This document shows positions 49,701-57,089 of a DNA stretch of 64,000 nucleotides, one piece after another (the first letter of the stretch is position 1; the number at the start of each line of letters is the position of its first letter). The DNA is from Haemonchus contortus (taxonomy: Eukaryota; Nematoda; Chromadorea; Rhabditida; Trichostrongylidae). A program made the translations under genes and the position numbers. Location: the NCBI GenBank assembly GCA_000469685.2, contig LS997562.1:25764076-25828075 (forward strand), read 5' to 3'. The notes under the pieces are model-generated. The model was not told where the DNA came from. It saw only the letters and a program-made list of their open reading frames with translations, and did no database searches.

Positions 49701-52515
49701 ACTACCACGTTGCTCCTACTCAATATATGAGAAAGCTTCGTGAGCTGAACAACAACAACTTTATCAGCAGGATTTTGTCAAGATTATCAGGCATCGTTTG
49801 AAATTGGAAGACTTGGCAATGAAGGTTAAGGGTCAAATTCCAATTTGCAGATGGCATCGTGCTTACAACACCGAACAACATCAAGTAGGAGGAACGAATG
49901 ATGGCCGAATTCGTTCTTCCTCCTGCTCGCATGAGGAGAGATTGACTTAAGACTGAACCTAACGAAGACGATGTTCATGAGAAACGTGTTAATATTTGAT
50001 GCTTTCACGCTTAGCTGAACGAATATCCCGCAATGCTCGAGCTACTTGTATTTAGGTCGATAAGATTTAGATATTGAGGTTGGTATCTAGAAGACGATAA
50101 ACGACCTGCTCCGACGCTGAGCAGACGTGAAGGCGCAGCGTGGGTAGCATTCAGAATATGATGAAGATATTAAAGAAGACAGAGAACATGGACTCCGCAC
50201 TCACCTTTTTAAAGGCACAGTTCACAATAATCCCGAAAAACCCAAGTTATGACGAAAAAAGGAATATAAGATCGAAAAAGGTGCGATGGAGGCGAAGGAA
50301 CTGCGTGGACCGGCGTTTCGGAAGTGAAAAAAAGCCTCGAAAAATCGGTTAAAGGGGGCTGGACGAGAATGAGACCAGAAAAATGAAGGGTGGTGCGTTT
50401 GGACGAGCTACACACAGCGCGTCATTTCGTACGTGTGGGTCCTGGTGCAAATATCTGGCCACGGTAGCAAAAATTCATCCGCTTATAAGCATAACTAAAC
50501 AAAAAACCCTAGTAACAGCAAAAATTGCTCACCTTTTTCAGCCTTTCGGGGTGGGAAATTAAAAAAGGATTGCGACAGCAAAGAGAATAACAGGGAAAAA
50601 AGACTAGGAGAAAAAATTCGCCTCATCAATCGGTTGACTGTGTATGGGTTCTAGAACGACATTCTATATTGCCTCGACACTCGTCTGACGTGACATCGAT
50701 TGAGAGGCGACAAAGCGACTCAAAACAGCAACAGGGCTTCACTATGCCCTGACCGTCGAGATTTCGGGAGCGAGAGTGACCCTTCTGCCACCCTTGGGGG
50801 CCACTGAGTATACCTAAGGGAAAACTCAGTAACCATTTTTATCGTAAACCGTGCCTTTAACACTGCTTTCGTTGCTGCTTTGACGTACTCTTCGGAGACT
50901 TGAAAGCTACGAAAGCAACGGGCTTTGAAAACGATGATGTCCGAAATTCCCTATACACGCAAGCATAGAAGGGAGTCTGGAATTCCGAACCCTATCAACG
51001 AACAGAGATCAGGGATGCCGTTGCTTATGCCAACAAATCGAAAATCAGGTGGGCTGAAAATGTTAGGTGGCATCGTGGTGACCGCTGCACCAAAGCGATC
51101 CAAATGGATTCCTCAGGGGGCAGGAAATTACACGAGCATCAGTACTGGGATGTCACCGGTGGGCTTTTCAAATTTCTTGACGAAAGTTCTGAAAGAAAGG
51201 AACACTATGCCTTCTCTATCGAGCGAGGAAAATTCTCTGAACCACATTGGCTAGCGACAGGGACGACGGAGACGCTACTAGCTCGTGAGAAACTCGATGA
51301 TCAACGGAACAACAGGTGATCTTATCAAAGTAAAGCAGAACACCTCTCCAAAGTTTGACAGCATGCTTTTTCATCAATGGCTAACCCAGCTGTTGAAAAA
51401 AATTACTCTGAACCATCTTTCAATTTCTTTTAAGCTCGCAGTCCAAACGATCAAGGTTTCGAGACCTCCATCAAGAGAGACCTTTTCTATTATAACAGGT
51501 GGGCCTTAATCATTGACACTCGGCCTAAAAAAAACCTAAAAGAAAAGCCGAGCCTAAAAAATCGGAAATTGTCAAGTCCATATATTTTGGTGGGCCTCAA
51601 CCGCTTTTACGACCTAGCCACTTCAAATATTAGCGGCTATTTCTGCTATGCGTCGAACATTAGGTCTGTATACAAGAAAACAATACATGGTCGAGGAATT
51701 ATTAAGATGGTTTAGATTTAAGTCAGGATCCCATGTCCGACTTTCAATTAACCTCGGCATATTGAAACACTTCGTCGTAGACTGTGTTAGCCTTCGAGGT
51801 TTTTAAAAACAACAGTTTATCACGGCGGCTTACGTTTCGGCGGTATCGCCTTCGTCGAAGCCTGTAAGTCGAAACAATATTTGTGATTCGTAGGTCACCA
51901 TTTCAAATTACAAAAAGAGAACTCTAAGGGAAAGTAAAGCAGAAGCGATGAGCTGACCTGTAACCGGCTGGAGCTGTTTGTCTGCACCCTGAGCCCGAAG
52001 TTCCTCACGGCGTTTTTATATGTGCTGGGACTCAGAGGTCGGGTCAGGGATTGCTCCAGGGGACCCCCAAAATGACCCGACGAAGGCGATACCGCCGAAA
52101 CGTAAGCCGTCGTGATAAACTGTTGTTTTTTAAGTCAGGATCAATCGATGAGTCAGGTAGCATAAGCAAAACAATCGATGAACGTTCGAATTAGGATGAG
52201 AGAAAACTGAATGGGTCCAAAACGAAGGCGAAAATACTTGCACACCCAAGAGCACTGCCCTGAAATAATCTCTCCTCAAAGGTTCACATCACAGAGCTTA
52301 TTCTGCATTAAAACAATTTAAGGCTGGATGATGGTGTTTCTTCATAGTTATTCATGTGATCCACTGTTAAGGACGTTTGGTAAAGTCTGCATTGAACAAT
52401 GAACATCGCATTACTAACCTTCTATTCGACTATCCATGCAGTATTTCACGACGGTCATGACCAGATCGAGATCGACCGCTTCAGCCCACTGTTGACCTCC
52501 GCATTTCAAATACAT
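20610..52515 (-). CDS. DExH-box RNA helicase, YTHDC2/DHX9-type (24 exons seen, N-terminus not found)
   Basis: ATP-dependent RNA helicase. Exons (5'->3'): 52515-52419, 47421-47249, 47145-46986, 46629-46520, 46353-46234, 45562-45430, 45376-45293, 44687-44594, 38896-38795, 33987-33898, 33832-33728, 33599-33431, 29821-29728, 29672-29572, 29487-29455, 28951-28766, 28703-28650, 28592-28383, 28327-28124, 26085-25950, 25845-25781, 25722-25672, 21070-20920, 20713-20610. Every junction is GT-AG with matching phase and gives one open frame of about 941 aa. The order RecA2, HA2, OB-fold, low-complexity tail is that of DExH helicases. Closest resemblance by eye is human YTHDC2 (GAVLIFLPG, LCLHTKLLAP, MKAPEPP, FSDH). 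The RecA1 domain (Walker A, DEAH) is absent from everything upstream in the window, so the gene is incomplete here, misassembled or decayed. No stop or frameshift occurs within the 24 exons. Introns reach 5.7 kb and are full of transposons. The last exon is the least certain. Confidence 0.85.
21951..22898 (+). mobile_element. piggyBac-like element remnant
   Basis: Ends CCCTTTGACGACAG and CTCTTTGACGACGGC are inverted copies; TTAA follows the right end (22899-22902) and CTAA precedes the left, fitting a TTAA target with one change. Sub-terminal CACCGTTGAGCCGCG/CGCGACTCAACGGTG also pair. A short frame from 22201 (MDQPAVDDLVGGFERLL) may be the start of a transposase, but no catalytic part is seen. 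Confidence 0.6.
23149..24412 (+). mobile_element. Complete-length mariner transposon, inactivated
   Basis: TIRs TTAGGTTGTTCGGAAAGAAA and TTAGGTTGTTCGGAAAGGAA with TA on both sides (23147-23148, 24413-24414); 1264 bp is normal for mariner. Transposase pieces in successive frames: an N-terminal helix-turn-helix part (about 23340-23700, CSNSTIHEHLLAIGK), the first catalytic block IVTSDGEWNCFDN (normally GDEKW), MLCAWRNSKG, then LPHPPYSPHLTPSDDHL with the third catalytic D in PSD, ending VIDCNGKYLLN. Frameshifts near 23916 and 24087 plus stops kill it. Sits in the helicase intron 21071-25671. Confidence 0.9.
23340..24341 (+). pseudogene. mariner transposase pseudogene
   Basis: DD34D-type transposase broken into at least three frames (23342-23542, 23536-23916, 24087-24341). 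The first catalytic aspartate is kept in a changed context (SDGEW for GDEKW). The middle aspartate region (usually DNARPH) falls in a further frame around 24040 as ENARQHVAK, so its aspartate is lost. No intact protein is possible. Confidence 0.85.
24420..25665. other. Intron sequence between helicase exons, no feature seen
   Basis: No TIR pair, transposase motif or exon with flanking signals could be found. Ordinary AT-rich sequence. Confidence 0.3.
26290..26690 (+). repeat. GC-box dispersed repeat unit
   Basis: Contains CTGTACTCCTGCTGAATTTG, TCTAGGTCCACGTGAATCAG, CTCCGCCCTTGTGGGCGGAG and CATAAGTGTTCAAATCCTGC, the about 130-bp unit repeated at 43.4, 56.7, 58.1, 62.3 and 63.8 kb. Inside the helicase intron 26086-28123. 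Confidence 0.6.
26695..28120. other. Helicase intron sequence, no further feature recognised
   Basis: Contains an open frame on the minus strand at 27049-27378 (HGDRTLLPSALSNACSLALK) without splice signals or a recognisable family. Probably repeat-derived. Nothing else supported. Confidence 0.3.
28766..29821 (-). CDS. Helicase exons 13-16: OB-fold and start of the tail
   Basis: 29821-29728 reads LRTVTVVPPCAVVLFAGSMR, equivalent to the conserved OB strand before LFGG/VFCG in other members. 29672-29572 carries an acidic insert (DSGDEGDVDEEG) followed by VVYPIEHWIGVRA, matching the DDWI-F-A segment. 29487-29455 is an 11-codon microexon (DMKRLMQLRFK). 28951-28766 completes the final helix (DLLETLALVLKAD) and enters a Q/P/S-rich linker. 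The acidic insert is an inference about this lineage, not a known domain. Confidence 0.8.
30450..31919. mobile_element. 1470-bp Tc4/Tc5-like transposon with about 600-bp inverted repeats
   Basis: Arms 30450-31065 and 31305-31919 are near-identical complements. The ends read CCAAAGAGGGGTAGTCTAC and CCAGGGAGGGGTAGTCTAC. Flanks are C-TTA on the left (30446-30449) and TTA-G on the right (31920-31923), which rejoin to CTTAG: exactly the CTNAG site with TNA duplication known for C. elegans Tc4 and Tc5. The loop (31139-31351, minus) keeps a transposase scrap, AGATSMIQPLDVFF. The arms also carry a tRNA-like segment. Sits in the helicase intron 29822-33430. Confidence 0.88.
31139..31351 (-). pseudogene. 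Transposase fragment in the Tc4/Tc5-like loop
   Basis: 70 aa with SAGATSMIQPLDVFFCCFME, resembling the P-x-x-T-S-x-x-Q-P-L-D-V segment of DDE transposases of the Tc1/mariner-pogo supergroup, where that aspartate is near the end of the catalytic core. Only this C-terminal piece is left. Confidence 0.6.
31990..32130 (+). repeat. Partial SINE tail
   Basis: GACCAACTGTGGCTTCTATC, CTTCCGGGGC, then GGCTGCCCACCGCAAGTCAT correspond to the body of the SINE at 61647, without the tRNA head. Confidence 0.4.
32370..33400 (+). repeat. Dispersed repeat, 1.0-1.6 kb family, copy 1
   Basis: Ordered blocks shared with 55880-57075, 57100-58740 and 61130-62755: TGACACAGGACTAACAGG-type start, GGACCCTTTTCCTTACAGAG, GCTGGGTAGCGGTCGTAATC, ATCGAATGAAACATACTGAA, then the GC-box units. 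No open frame is conserved between copies, so it is non-coding. Confidence 0.7.
33431..38896 (-). CDS. Helicase exons 9-12: helical region leading into the OB-fold
   Basis: 38896-38795 (AFNEFNDKNTKDAIMFC, LSLPAMKMIAGIR), 33987-33898 (RQLLIELRRVRMISYEG), 33832-33728 (CWPMVQAAIVAGCYPGI, VRAGNK) and 33599-33431 (TLHPSSVI, VIEYLAFHELAKIDEGLT). The order AAIVAGCYPG, HPSSV, then the YLAFHEL strand is the standard DExH C-terminal layout. Exons 9 and 10 are 4.8 kb apart because a CR1 LINE and other repeats lie between them; the LINE tail ends about 25 bp from the exon 9 donor. Confidence 0.85.
34360..35040 (+). repeat. Tandem-unit repeat with GTCTGTCTGCCTG end
   Basis: Starts ACTACATATAAAAAAGCTCG and GTCTGTCTGCCTG, then about 120-bp units each with AAAGTGGGCAGRGCTAA, CATAACTCTG and a TCGGAGGCTRTARAAGGTCT block. 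It is the reverse orientation of the family at 47820-48880. Confidence 0.6.
35560..36010 (+). repeat. Partial dispersed repeat with CA-rich end
   Basis: AGTAACGAGTAACGAG region, GCCCGGCTAAACGCCGG, ACTGCACTTACCACTCA and a terminal CACACACCGACACACACAAA followed by ACTTAGCGAATTACATATAT, as at the ends of the copies at 57.0, 58.7 and 62.7 kb. Confidence 0.55.
36485..38768 (+). mobile_element. CR1/Jockey-type LINE, 5'-truncated and frameshifted
   Basis: Endonuclease end (SDHKTIAFSIERHV near 36600), then FYKADIKAIDCELGKIDW and a spacer, then reverse transcriptase: SVNSGVPQGGVLSPLV (canonical VPQGSVLSPLLF), FASADDIKITV (F/YADD block), a thumb with PAIEYCSQIWCPCTKKLI, and a C-terminal frame 38007-38411 ending FKSVLAKIDF. 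The 3' end is a (TAAA)n tail, 38741-38768, as in CR1 elements. RT motifs before VPQG are partly deleted. It lies in the helicase intron immediately downstream of exon 9. Confidence 0.85.
40128..41045 (-). mobile_element. Penelope-like element fragment with GIY-YIG nuclease
   Basis: Minus strand, about 40880-40500: VYQLQCSACDGIYIGETGRM, RIEEHLAGKR, then after one stop ILAFENEIGARKILEAFHIY and NPELNNRNECF. The GIY-YIG domain followed by this helical region is the C-terminal endonuclease of Penelope-like elements. A terminal motif CTGAAGACGAC then GTCGAAACGTCGACC (minus, 40262-40221) is the usual Penelope end. The reverse transcriptase is absent, so it is 5'-truncated. Confidence 0.85.
40221..40262 (-). 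ncRNA. Hammerhead-like motif of Penelope end
   Basis: CTGAAGA matches the hammerhead CUGANGA core, followed by a GAC-GATTT-GTC stem-loop and GAAAC, the second core. Penelope-like elements are known to carry minimal hammerhead ribozymes. Stem III is not clean here, so activity is doubtful. Confidence 0.4.
41652..41885. mobile_element. 234-bp inverted-repeat MITE, relative of 9814
   Basis: Ends GTGCGATTCGTGCGATTC and its complement, then GGGTGCGCGCGGC on both arms, and CGCCTATTATTGGAGCAC versus its near-complement further in. The interior CCTATTATTGG also occurs in the element at 9814. It abuts the mariner end at 41621. Confidence 0.75.
42075..42235 (+). repeat. Fragment of the Tc4/Tc5-like arm
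   Basis: GAACGGAGACTCAGATAA, ATTTTGAGCGCTGTTTACGA, AAAAAGTTATGGAGACTTGA and CGCTCGACAGTAGC line up with the sub-terminal part of the element at 30450, strongly diverged. Confidence 0.4.
43240..43840 (+). repeat. GC-box dispersed repeat units
   Basis: Four or so degenerate units with CTCCTACCGAATTTGAACGC, GCCCCGCCCCCTGTGGGCAG, then GGGAGCTATGAAGTTGCGGT and a short CA-rich end before TAGCGCGTTACATATAG. A 204-codon open frame crosses it but is a by-product of the repeat. Confidence 0.6.
44594..46353 (-). CDS. Helicase exons 5-8: HA2 / winged-helix and ratchet region
   Basis: 46353-46234 encodes DVCLHAKMFAPENM and MAPEPPLADAV, very close to the same stretch of YTHDC2. 45562-45430 gives LGALYSE and LTDLGRLVAQLPLDPQL, the classic HA2 signature. 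45376-45293 gives LLLFGVVLRCLSPVVTLVAA and HRDP. 44687-44594 continues with DPF (codon split over the intron) and RDFSDHITLI. Introns of 53 bp (between 45430 and 45376) and about 0.6-0.7 kb are normal for a nematode. Phase matching at each junction makes this reading secure. Confidence 0.88.
46520..52515 (-). CDS. Helicase exons 1-4: end of RecA1 linker and RecA2 domain
   Basis: 52515-52419 encodes a linker ending VDLDLVMTVVKYCMDSRIE, joining in phase to AILVFLPGFDDIV (motif IV region) in 47421-47249, which ends with the TLHSQM segment. 47145-46986 carries motif V as STNIAEASLTIDD; most family members have T where this has A (IAETS). The codon split between 46986 and 46629 restores motif VI, QRAGRAGRC. 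46629-46520 continues GFCFRLYS and ends RTAIH, equivalent to the RTPL/RMPL preceding HA2. These are the parts that grip RNA and close on ATP together with RecA1. A 5.0-kb intron (47422-52418) filled with repeats and an RTE copy separates the first exon from the rest. Confidence 0.88.
47820..48880 (-). repeat. Tandem GC-rich units ending in (CAGACAGA)n and TATATATAGTAAGGA
   Basis: About 110-120-bp units each with TAAGCCCCGCCCACTT, CCACTTTTTTCCCGCA, CCAGAACGTTTCTGA and AGTTATAAATTTTTGA; then GCCCCGCCCACCGTGGGCGG hairpins, (CAGACAGA)n at 48825-48868, and GCTTTATATATAGTAAGGAT. Same family, opposite orientation, at 34360-35040; a related end at 58741. Lies in the helicase intron 47422-52418. Confidence 0.7.
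48945..49054. mobile_element. Diverged GGCTGC-like MITE
   Basis: Palindromic CGCGACTGGTCGC blocks and a right end GTGGACTATGAAAGATGCC then ACT, resembling the GGCTGC family end. The left end is decayed. It borders the RTE copy that resumes at 49057. Confidence 0.4.
49280..49557. mobile_element. GGCTGC-family MITE inside RTE
   Basis: TIRs GGCTGCTTTCATAGTCCGC; ATT on both sides (49277-49279, 49558-49560). The interior is nearly the same as the copy at 3494: GCCGGC runs, GGCAGTGCTAGCGGGGAGGA, and a GTTTGTTTTC hinge. Taking it out with one ATT restores the RTE reading through FRR-FS. Confidence 0.9.
50213..50856. mobile_element. piggyBac-like MITE with TTAA duplication, inside RTE
   Basis: Ends AGGCACAGTTCACAATAATC and, inverted, AGGCACGGTTTACGATAA. 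TTAA flanks it on both sides (50209-50212, 50857-50860). Removing it with one TTAA gives CACCTTTTTAACACT, which reads HLFNT in the RTE frame. Same family at 52896 and 18455. No transposase. Confidence 0.88.
51806..52132. mobile_element. Inverted pair of Penelope-type ends
   Basis: Arms AACAGTTTATCACGGCGGCT and TTACGTTTCGGCGGTATCGC on the left and their complements on the right (52078-52132), about 53 bp each with few differences, around a 220-bp centre. The TACGTTTCG...CTTCGTCG pattern is the conserved end of Penelope-like elements, so this is probably a deleted element left with two inverted ends. No ORF. Confidence 0.65.
52078..52115 (+). ncRNA. Hammerhead-ribozyme-like motif (degenerate core)
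   Basis: CCGACGA (core CUGANGA with U4 to C), a GGCG-ATAC-CGCC stem-loop II, GAA, then ACG-TAAGC-CGT as stem III and C as the cleavage-site base. The same motif is present inverted at 51829-51858. The U4 change usually weakens cleavage strongly. Confidence 0.4.
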
Positions 52516-52895
52516 CTGGAAAGGGAGATTGCCTTCACTTATTACGAGAAACGAAATTATATGAGTATTCTGTTGCACACTGTAAAAAATACATGAATGT
52601 TCGATTTTTTTAAAATTGAAGTTATATCAGTATCCTCTCTGTCAGAAATTCGGTATTACAGAAGATTGAACCTAATTTGGACTGTGAGGACAAGACCATC
52701 AGAGAACATGTGAGCTTGGCGAAGCTTCGCATCTGTGGACCCGGACATACGTAGTAATGGGGAGTGGCAAGGACAAACTTGCCAATCTAGCTTCAGAACA
52801 GACCGTCACCGCCTCATACTCGTTCCGTCACCGCCCAGAAGCCACAAAATTTTTCAAATATACGCAAGGTCTGAAGTGCTCTGAGCATGCCTCGA

Positions 52896-53554
52896 AGGCA
52901 CTCACGATTATTTTTGGTAATCCAGATTATGGCGAAAAATGGAAGATATGATGGAAATTAGTGCTATGAAGGGGAAGGAACTGCGTGAGTCGGTGTTTCC
53001 AGTAAAAGTGGAAACAGGCTTCGAAAAATCGTTAAAAAGGGAGCTGAACGAGAATGGGACCACAAGAATGAAGAGGAGTGGAGCATTTAGACGAGCTATA
53101 CAATGTGGGTCATTGCGTACGTATGGGTCCTGGTGCAAATAACTGACTACGGTAAGCGAAAATTCATACACTTATAAGCATAAGTAAACAAAAAAACCCT
53201 AGTAACAGCAAAAAATAGCTTACCCTTTTTAGCCTCTTGGGGTAGAAAATTAAGTAAGTGATGGCGGCAACAAAAAGAATAACAGCGTAAACAAGTATGG
53301 GAGAAAAGCATCGGCGATCGGCTGATTGTGTGTGTTCGTCCTAGTACGAATAATTGCGATCCGTATCGCCTCAACACTCGTCTGACGTGACATCCATCGA
53401 TGGGCGGGAAGGCCGCGCGAGCCGGAAACAAGGCTTCCACTATGTCCTAACCGTCGAGTTTTTGGGCGCGAGAGGGTCCCTTCTATTACCCTTTAGGGCC
53501 ACTGGTTATTCCTAGGGAAGAATTCAGTAACCATTTTTATCGAGAACCGTGCCT
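52896..53554. mobile_element. piggyBac-like MITE, second copy
   Basis: Left end AGGCACTCACGATTATTTTT, right end ending GAACCGTGCCT followed by TTAA (53555-53558); the left flank has decayed to TCGA. Internal sequence matches 50213-50856 throughout (AAACCCTAGTAACAGCAAAA, CACTCGTCTGACGTGACATC). Confidence 0.8.
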
Positions 53555-54008
53555 TTAAACAAAGCTTCGCCTTTCTAGGAAGGGCAATTTAAAGGGTCTC
53601 TGATAGAAAAAAACTGAAGTTTGTTCAAACGTTCTCATCTTTGGGAAAAAATTTTATCGAGGAAAATATGGCAAGTCAGATGAAGAATGCGTGATGAGGT
53701 GCGCTTTACTAAAAACAAAAGTTCGAATACTGGAGAAAGGTCCTCAGTCAAAAACATGCAAAACCGGTTGAGTCATGCTTCGCAAAGCCCAACTGGTACT
53801 CACATTCTATGTTTTTGGGTCACTATTGCCGCACACTATTCCAACTGTACTTACCGTGGAATGGAATATTTTCTTTGAACAGCTGCTGTTAATGGTAAAA
53901 GTAAGGCTGGTAAGCGAAGTACGAGTCGAAACGAAGAAAATAGCCAAGAAGGCGTCTGAACCGTTTCCTATTTGTGACTGCAAGAAGCCAACCAGCGATA
54001 AACTGTTT

Positions 54009-55354
54009 GTAGGGGTAGCCGGTACGGCACCGTAACCTAGGGTTAGAAGCCGGTCACGGCGTGATAACCTGGGGATGCGTGCTCCCCGCGGGATATGCGA
54101 GGCCGAGGCGAGGATAGCTGGGGGTTAGAGCACGCCCACAAGGACAGCTATAAATATAGCTGTCATATTCTTTTGTAACTTCTTTTCAACTCTCTTTTAC
54201 CTGTACTTCTTAATTAGTTCTACTTGTTTTTGTAATTTCATTTTGTTGCTCTTGTTGTTTCCATTATACAAAACGAATAAAACGTTAGAAAGATCCGACT
54301 TGGGGGCCAAGCCAGTGACTCGGTTAATAGTCACATTTCCAGATGAACTCTGAAATGACTAGCGCGGAAAACGCAGAAGAAAGTGTCGGAATCGACACCG
54401 CTATGGAGCATAGCGAATCTGTTCCCCATGCTCTGAACAATTGGGATGATATAGGGGTGAGTTGTAAGTTGGAGGATATAAACGAATGTTTTCGAAATAT
54501 TCTCTTGCAACTAAATGAAGCCCTCAAGACCAAATTACACATTTGGCTAGCGTAAAGCGGAAAGCTATATTAGATGGAGTTCGCGGTTCGGTGCAGTGTG
54601 CGGTCATTAAGGTAAAAGAAAGCCTAGAAACAAGTGAGCCGGCTGATGTGACATTTTTTGAAGAAATTCAGATGTCGCGGGCGGAACTGCACGACTTTTT
54701 ACCTAGCGTAACTGCTCACAGCCGCATACTTTGCAGAATAGCAGAGAACCTAGAATGTGAACTAGACCAAGTCGCAGAAATCGCAGATAGGAAATGCGCA
54801 AAAGTTGCGTAATTGCAAAAAGAAAAAAATGAGCAAAGCAAAATGAAATTACAAAAACAAGTAGAACTAATTAAGAAGTACAGGTAAAAGAGAGTTGAAA
54901 AGAAGTTACAAAAGAATATGACAGCTATATTTATAGCTGTCCTTGTGGGCGTGCTCTAACCCCCAGCTATCCTCGCCACGGCCTCGCATGTCCCGCGGGG
55001 AGCACGCATCCCCAGGTTATCACGCCGTGACCGGCTTCTCACCCTAGGTTACGGTGCCGTACCGGCTACCCCTAAGTCGGATCTTTCTAACGTTTTATTC
55101 GTTATAATATAATAGAAACAACAAGAGCAGCAAGATGAAATTACAAAAACAAGTAGAACTAATTAAGAAGTACAGGTAAAAGAGAGTTGAAAAGAAGTTA
55201 CAAAAGAATATGACAGCTATATTTATAGCTGTCCTTGTGGGCGTGCTCTAACCCCCAGCTATCCTCGCCACGGCCTCGCATATCCCGCGGGGAGCACGCA
55301 TCCCCAGGTTATCACGCCGTGACCGGCTTCTCACCCTAGGTTACGGTGCCGTAC
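54009..55354. mobile_element. LTR-retrotransposon remnant with inverted tandem LTRs
   Basis: A 293-bp LTR-like block (54009-54301, plus): starts TGTAGGGGTAGCC, has CTATAAATATAG as TATA, CGAATAAAACG as poly(A) signal, ends GATCCGACTT, followed by a primer-site-like TGGGGGCCAAGCC. Downstream is a short frame pair 54343-54812. Then two more LTR copies in the opposite orientation, 54824-55075 (partial) and 55075-55354, joined end to start. GATAAACTGTTT borders the whole on both sides (53997-54008, 55355-55366). Confidence 0.65.
54343..54812 (+). pseudogene. gag-like frame after the LTR, frameshifted
   Basis: 54343-54555 (acidic, CKLEDINECFRNILLQLNEA) and 54543-54812 (RKAILDGVRGSVQCAVIKVK, then a coiled-coil-like ECELDQVAEIADRK) overlap in different frames. 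Position right after an LTR and primer site suggests gag, but no zinc knuckle or other gag signature is visible. Confidence 0.4.
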
Positions 55355-55879
55355 GATAAACTGTTTACTTACTGTAAACTCTAAGCGTTTCACCATTAAA
55401 TTGCCCAAGTCACCCTTCCGTTATTTCTTTCGAATCGGTCAACCTTCGAAAAGCGAAGGTTGCCGGCTCAACGCGGCTTTCGCGAACTAAATTTTTCTCT
55501 CAAATATTTCGCGGACTCATTCCGTCTAAAAAAGCATCCTTGCCCAGTCCGCCAAGAAATGACCAACGAAAATGTGGAAGCACTTTTCCCACAACCTGAT
55601 ATATTCATTACAATGCTGGAAAAATCTTTGCACACTTTCGTTTCCATGTCGTGAAATCTTCGGGAATCGCTTTGGAACGTCCATTGCGAAAAACAGGGTG
55701 CGGCAAAGTTCTGGCAAAGACCCGTTTCAGGTTCTCTATGTAACGCCAGGCTCTTCTCCTTCTTGTGTCAAACACCCTATCCCGAGAAATGTTTAACTGA
55801 AGAATTTTATTCTCTTATTCAAAGTGTACAGTCTTTAAGTTTTTTCCGTGTTTAGCTGAGTGAGGGTATAAAACTGAAA

Positions 55880-57075
55880 CAGAGCTCGGAATCCTTCTTT
55901 GACACAACAAAAGTCAAAAGCTTCCCTCTATCTTTGATAGTTGTAGTAAGTCTATTTCCCCACTCCTTCTCCTGGAACAAATGGCAGTTTCCTGCACACG
56001 AAATTTGACACAGGACTAACAGGGCAGTGCAAGTGGTATTCAGTTAAAATCGGTGCTTACGCCTTCGATTGGAAGTCTCGAACTTTTGCTCTCTTTCTTA
56101 GAAATAAATGCCCATTAAAAATCCTACTGTTAGACAATCGGAGATGATGCTGTGGAGATGTTCTGAGTGATGATAGCACCATCATCAGATATTTTTCATC
56201 AATGGACCCTTTTCTTTACGGAGATATCATTTGCTGAGAATTCTAGATTACAGGCGGTCGAATAAGTTATGTCGCAAATTACATCGAGTAAAGACGACCC
56301 TTCATTGAATCACAAACTTTGCTGGGTAGCGGTCGTAATCTAATAGTAAGAAATGAACAAAGTTTTAATCTGCTTATCGTATTGCCCTAATGAGTCCCTA
56401 TCGCTGCACTTACCACTCACTTTTGTCGCCCTATTTTACTATCCCGTCTTATCGAATGAAACATAATGAACTGTCAAGGCTACATCGTAGATACCGAAGA
56501 CGTTAGGATTTCGATCGGTAGGTGGCACTCTTAGGTCCTTTATCTCCTCTTATCAGTTATCATCAATTCCTGTCACCGAATACCTACGATCCCGCCATAT
56601 CCTGCATCACCTATCAGAAGGCTGAGGTTCCACTGGTAATACGAAAAGTGTGATCCTACCAAATTTGAACATTCTAGGTCCACGTAAACAAGAGTTATGA
56701 ATTTGCCGTCCAATATTATTATCGCGCACGCCCCGCTCCCTGTGCATGGAGTCCGGTCCTGCCACCCACCATCATTGTTCCCATGCCGCCCCTGTACTCC
56801 TACCAATTTTGAACGCTTTGGGTTCACTGGAGCAGGAGTTATGAATTTGCGACCTAAAATTTCTATCGCGCACAACCTGCTCCCTGTGGGTGGAGTCTGC
56901 TCCTACCACCTGTCATAGGTGTTCCCATGCTGCCCCCTGTACTCTTGCGAAATTTGAGCTTTCTAGGTCCACGGGGACAGGAGTTATGAATTTCCGGTCA
57001 GACACACACACACGCATACAAACATACACACATACACACACACACTTGGCGAATTATTTAAAGTAGGATATATAT
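55880..57075 (+). repeat. Dispersed repeat, 1.0-1.6 kb family, copy 2
   Basis: Same block order as 32370: TTTGACACAGGACTAACAGG, GGACCCTTTTCTTTACGGAG, GCTGGGTAGCGGTCGTAATC, ATCGAATGAAACATAATGAA, three GC-box units with GTTATGAATTTGC, then CACACACACACGCATACAAA and TTGGCGAATTATTTAAAGTA. Confidence 0.75.
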
Positions 57076-57089
57076 ATACCAGTCGGGCC

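Larger units (their letters stand above)
49057..51260 (+). mobile_element. Degraded RTE copy split by two MITEs
   Basis: RTE reverse transcriptase pieces in three blocks: 49057-49279 (ends at the FRR motif), 49558-50208 (palm region, badly frameshifted, to RAAWGSIQNMMK and ENMDSALTF), and 50861-51260 (VAALTYSSETWKLRKQ in shifted frame, [16 protein letters not shown], then the zinc-knuckle-like C-terminus). Removing the two MITEs (49280-49557 and 50213-50856) rejoins it exactly. Confidence 0.8.

Noticed and set aside
55460..55796. Frames around 55460-55796 as a gene next to the LTR composite
   Set aside because: Two short overlapping frames with no motif; perhaps retroelement-derived but not supported.
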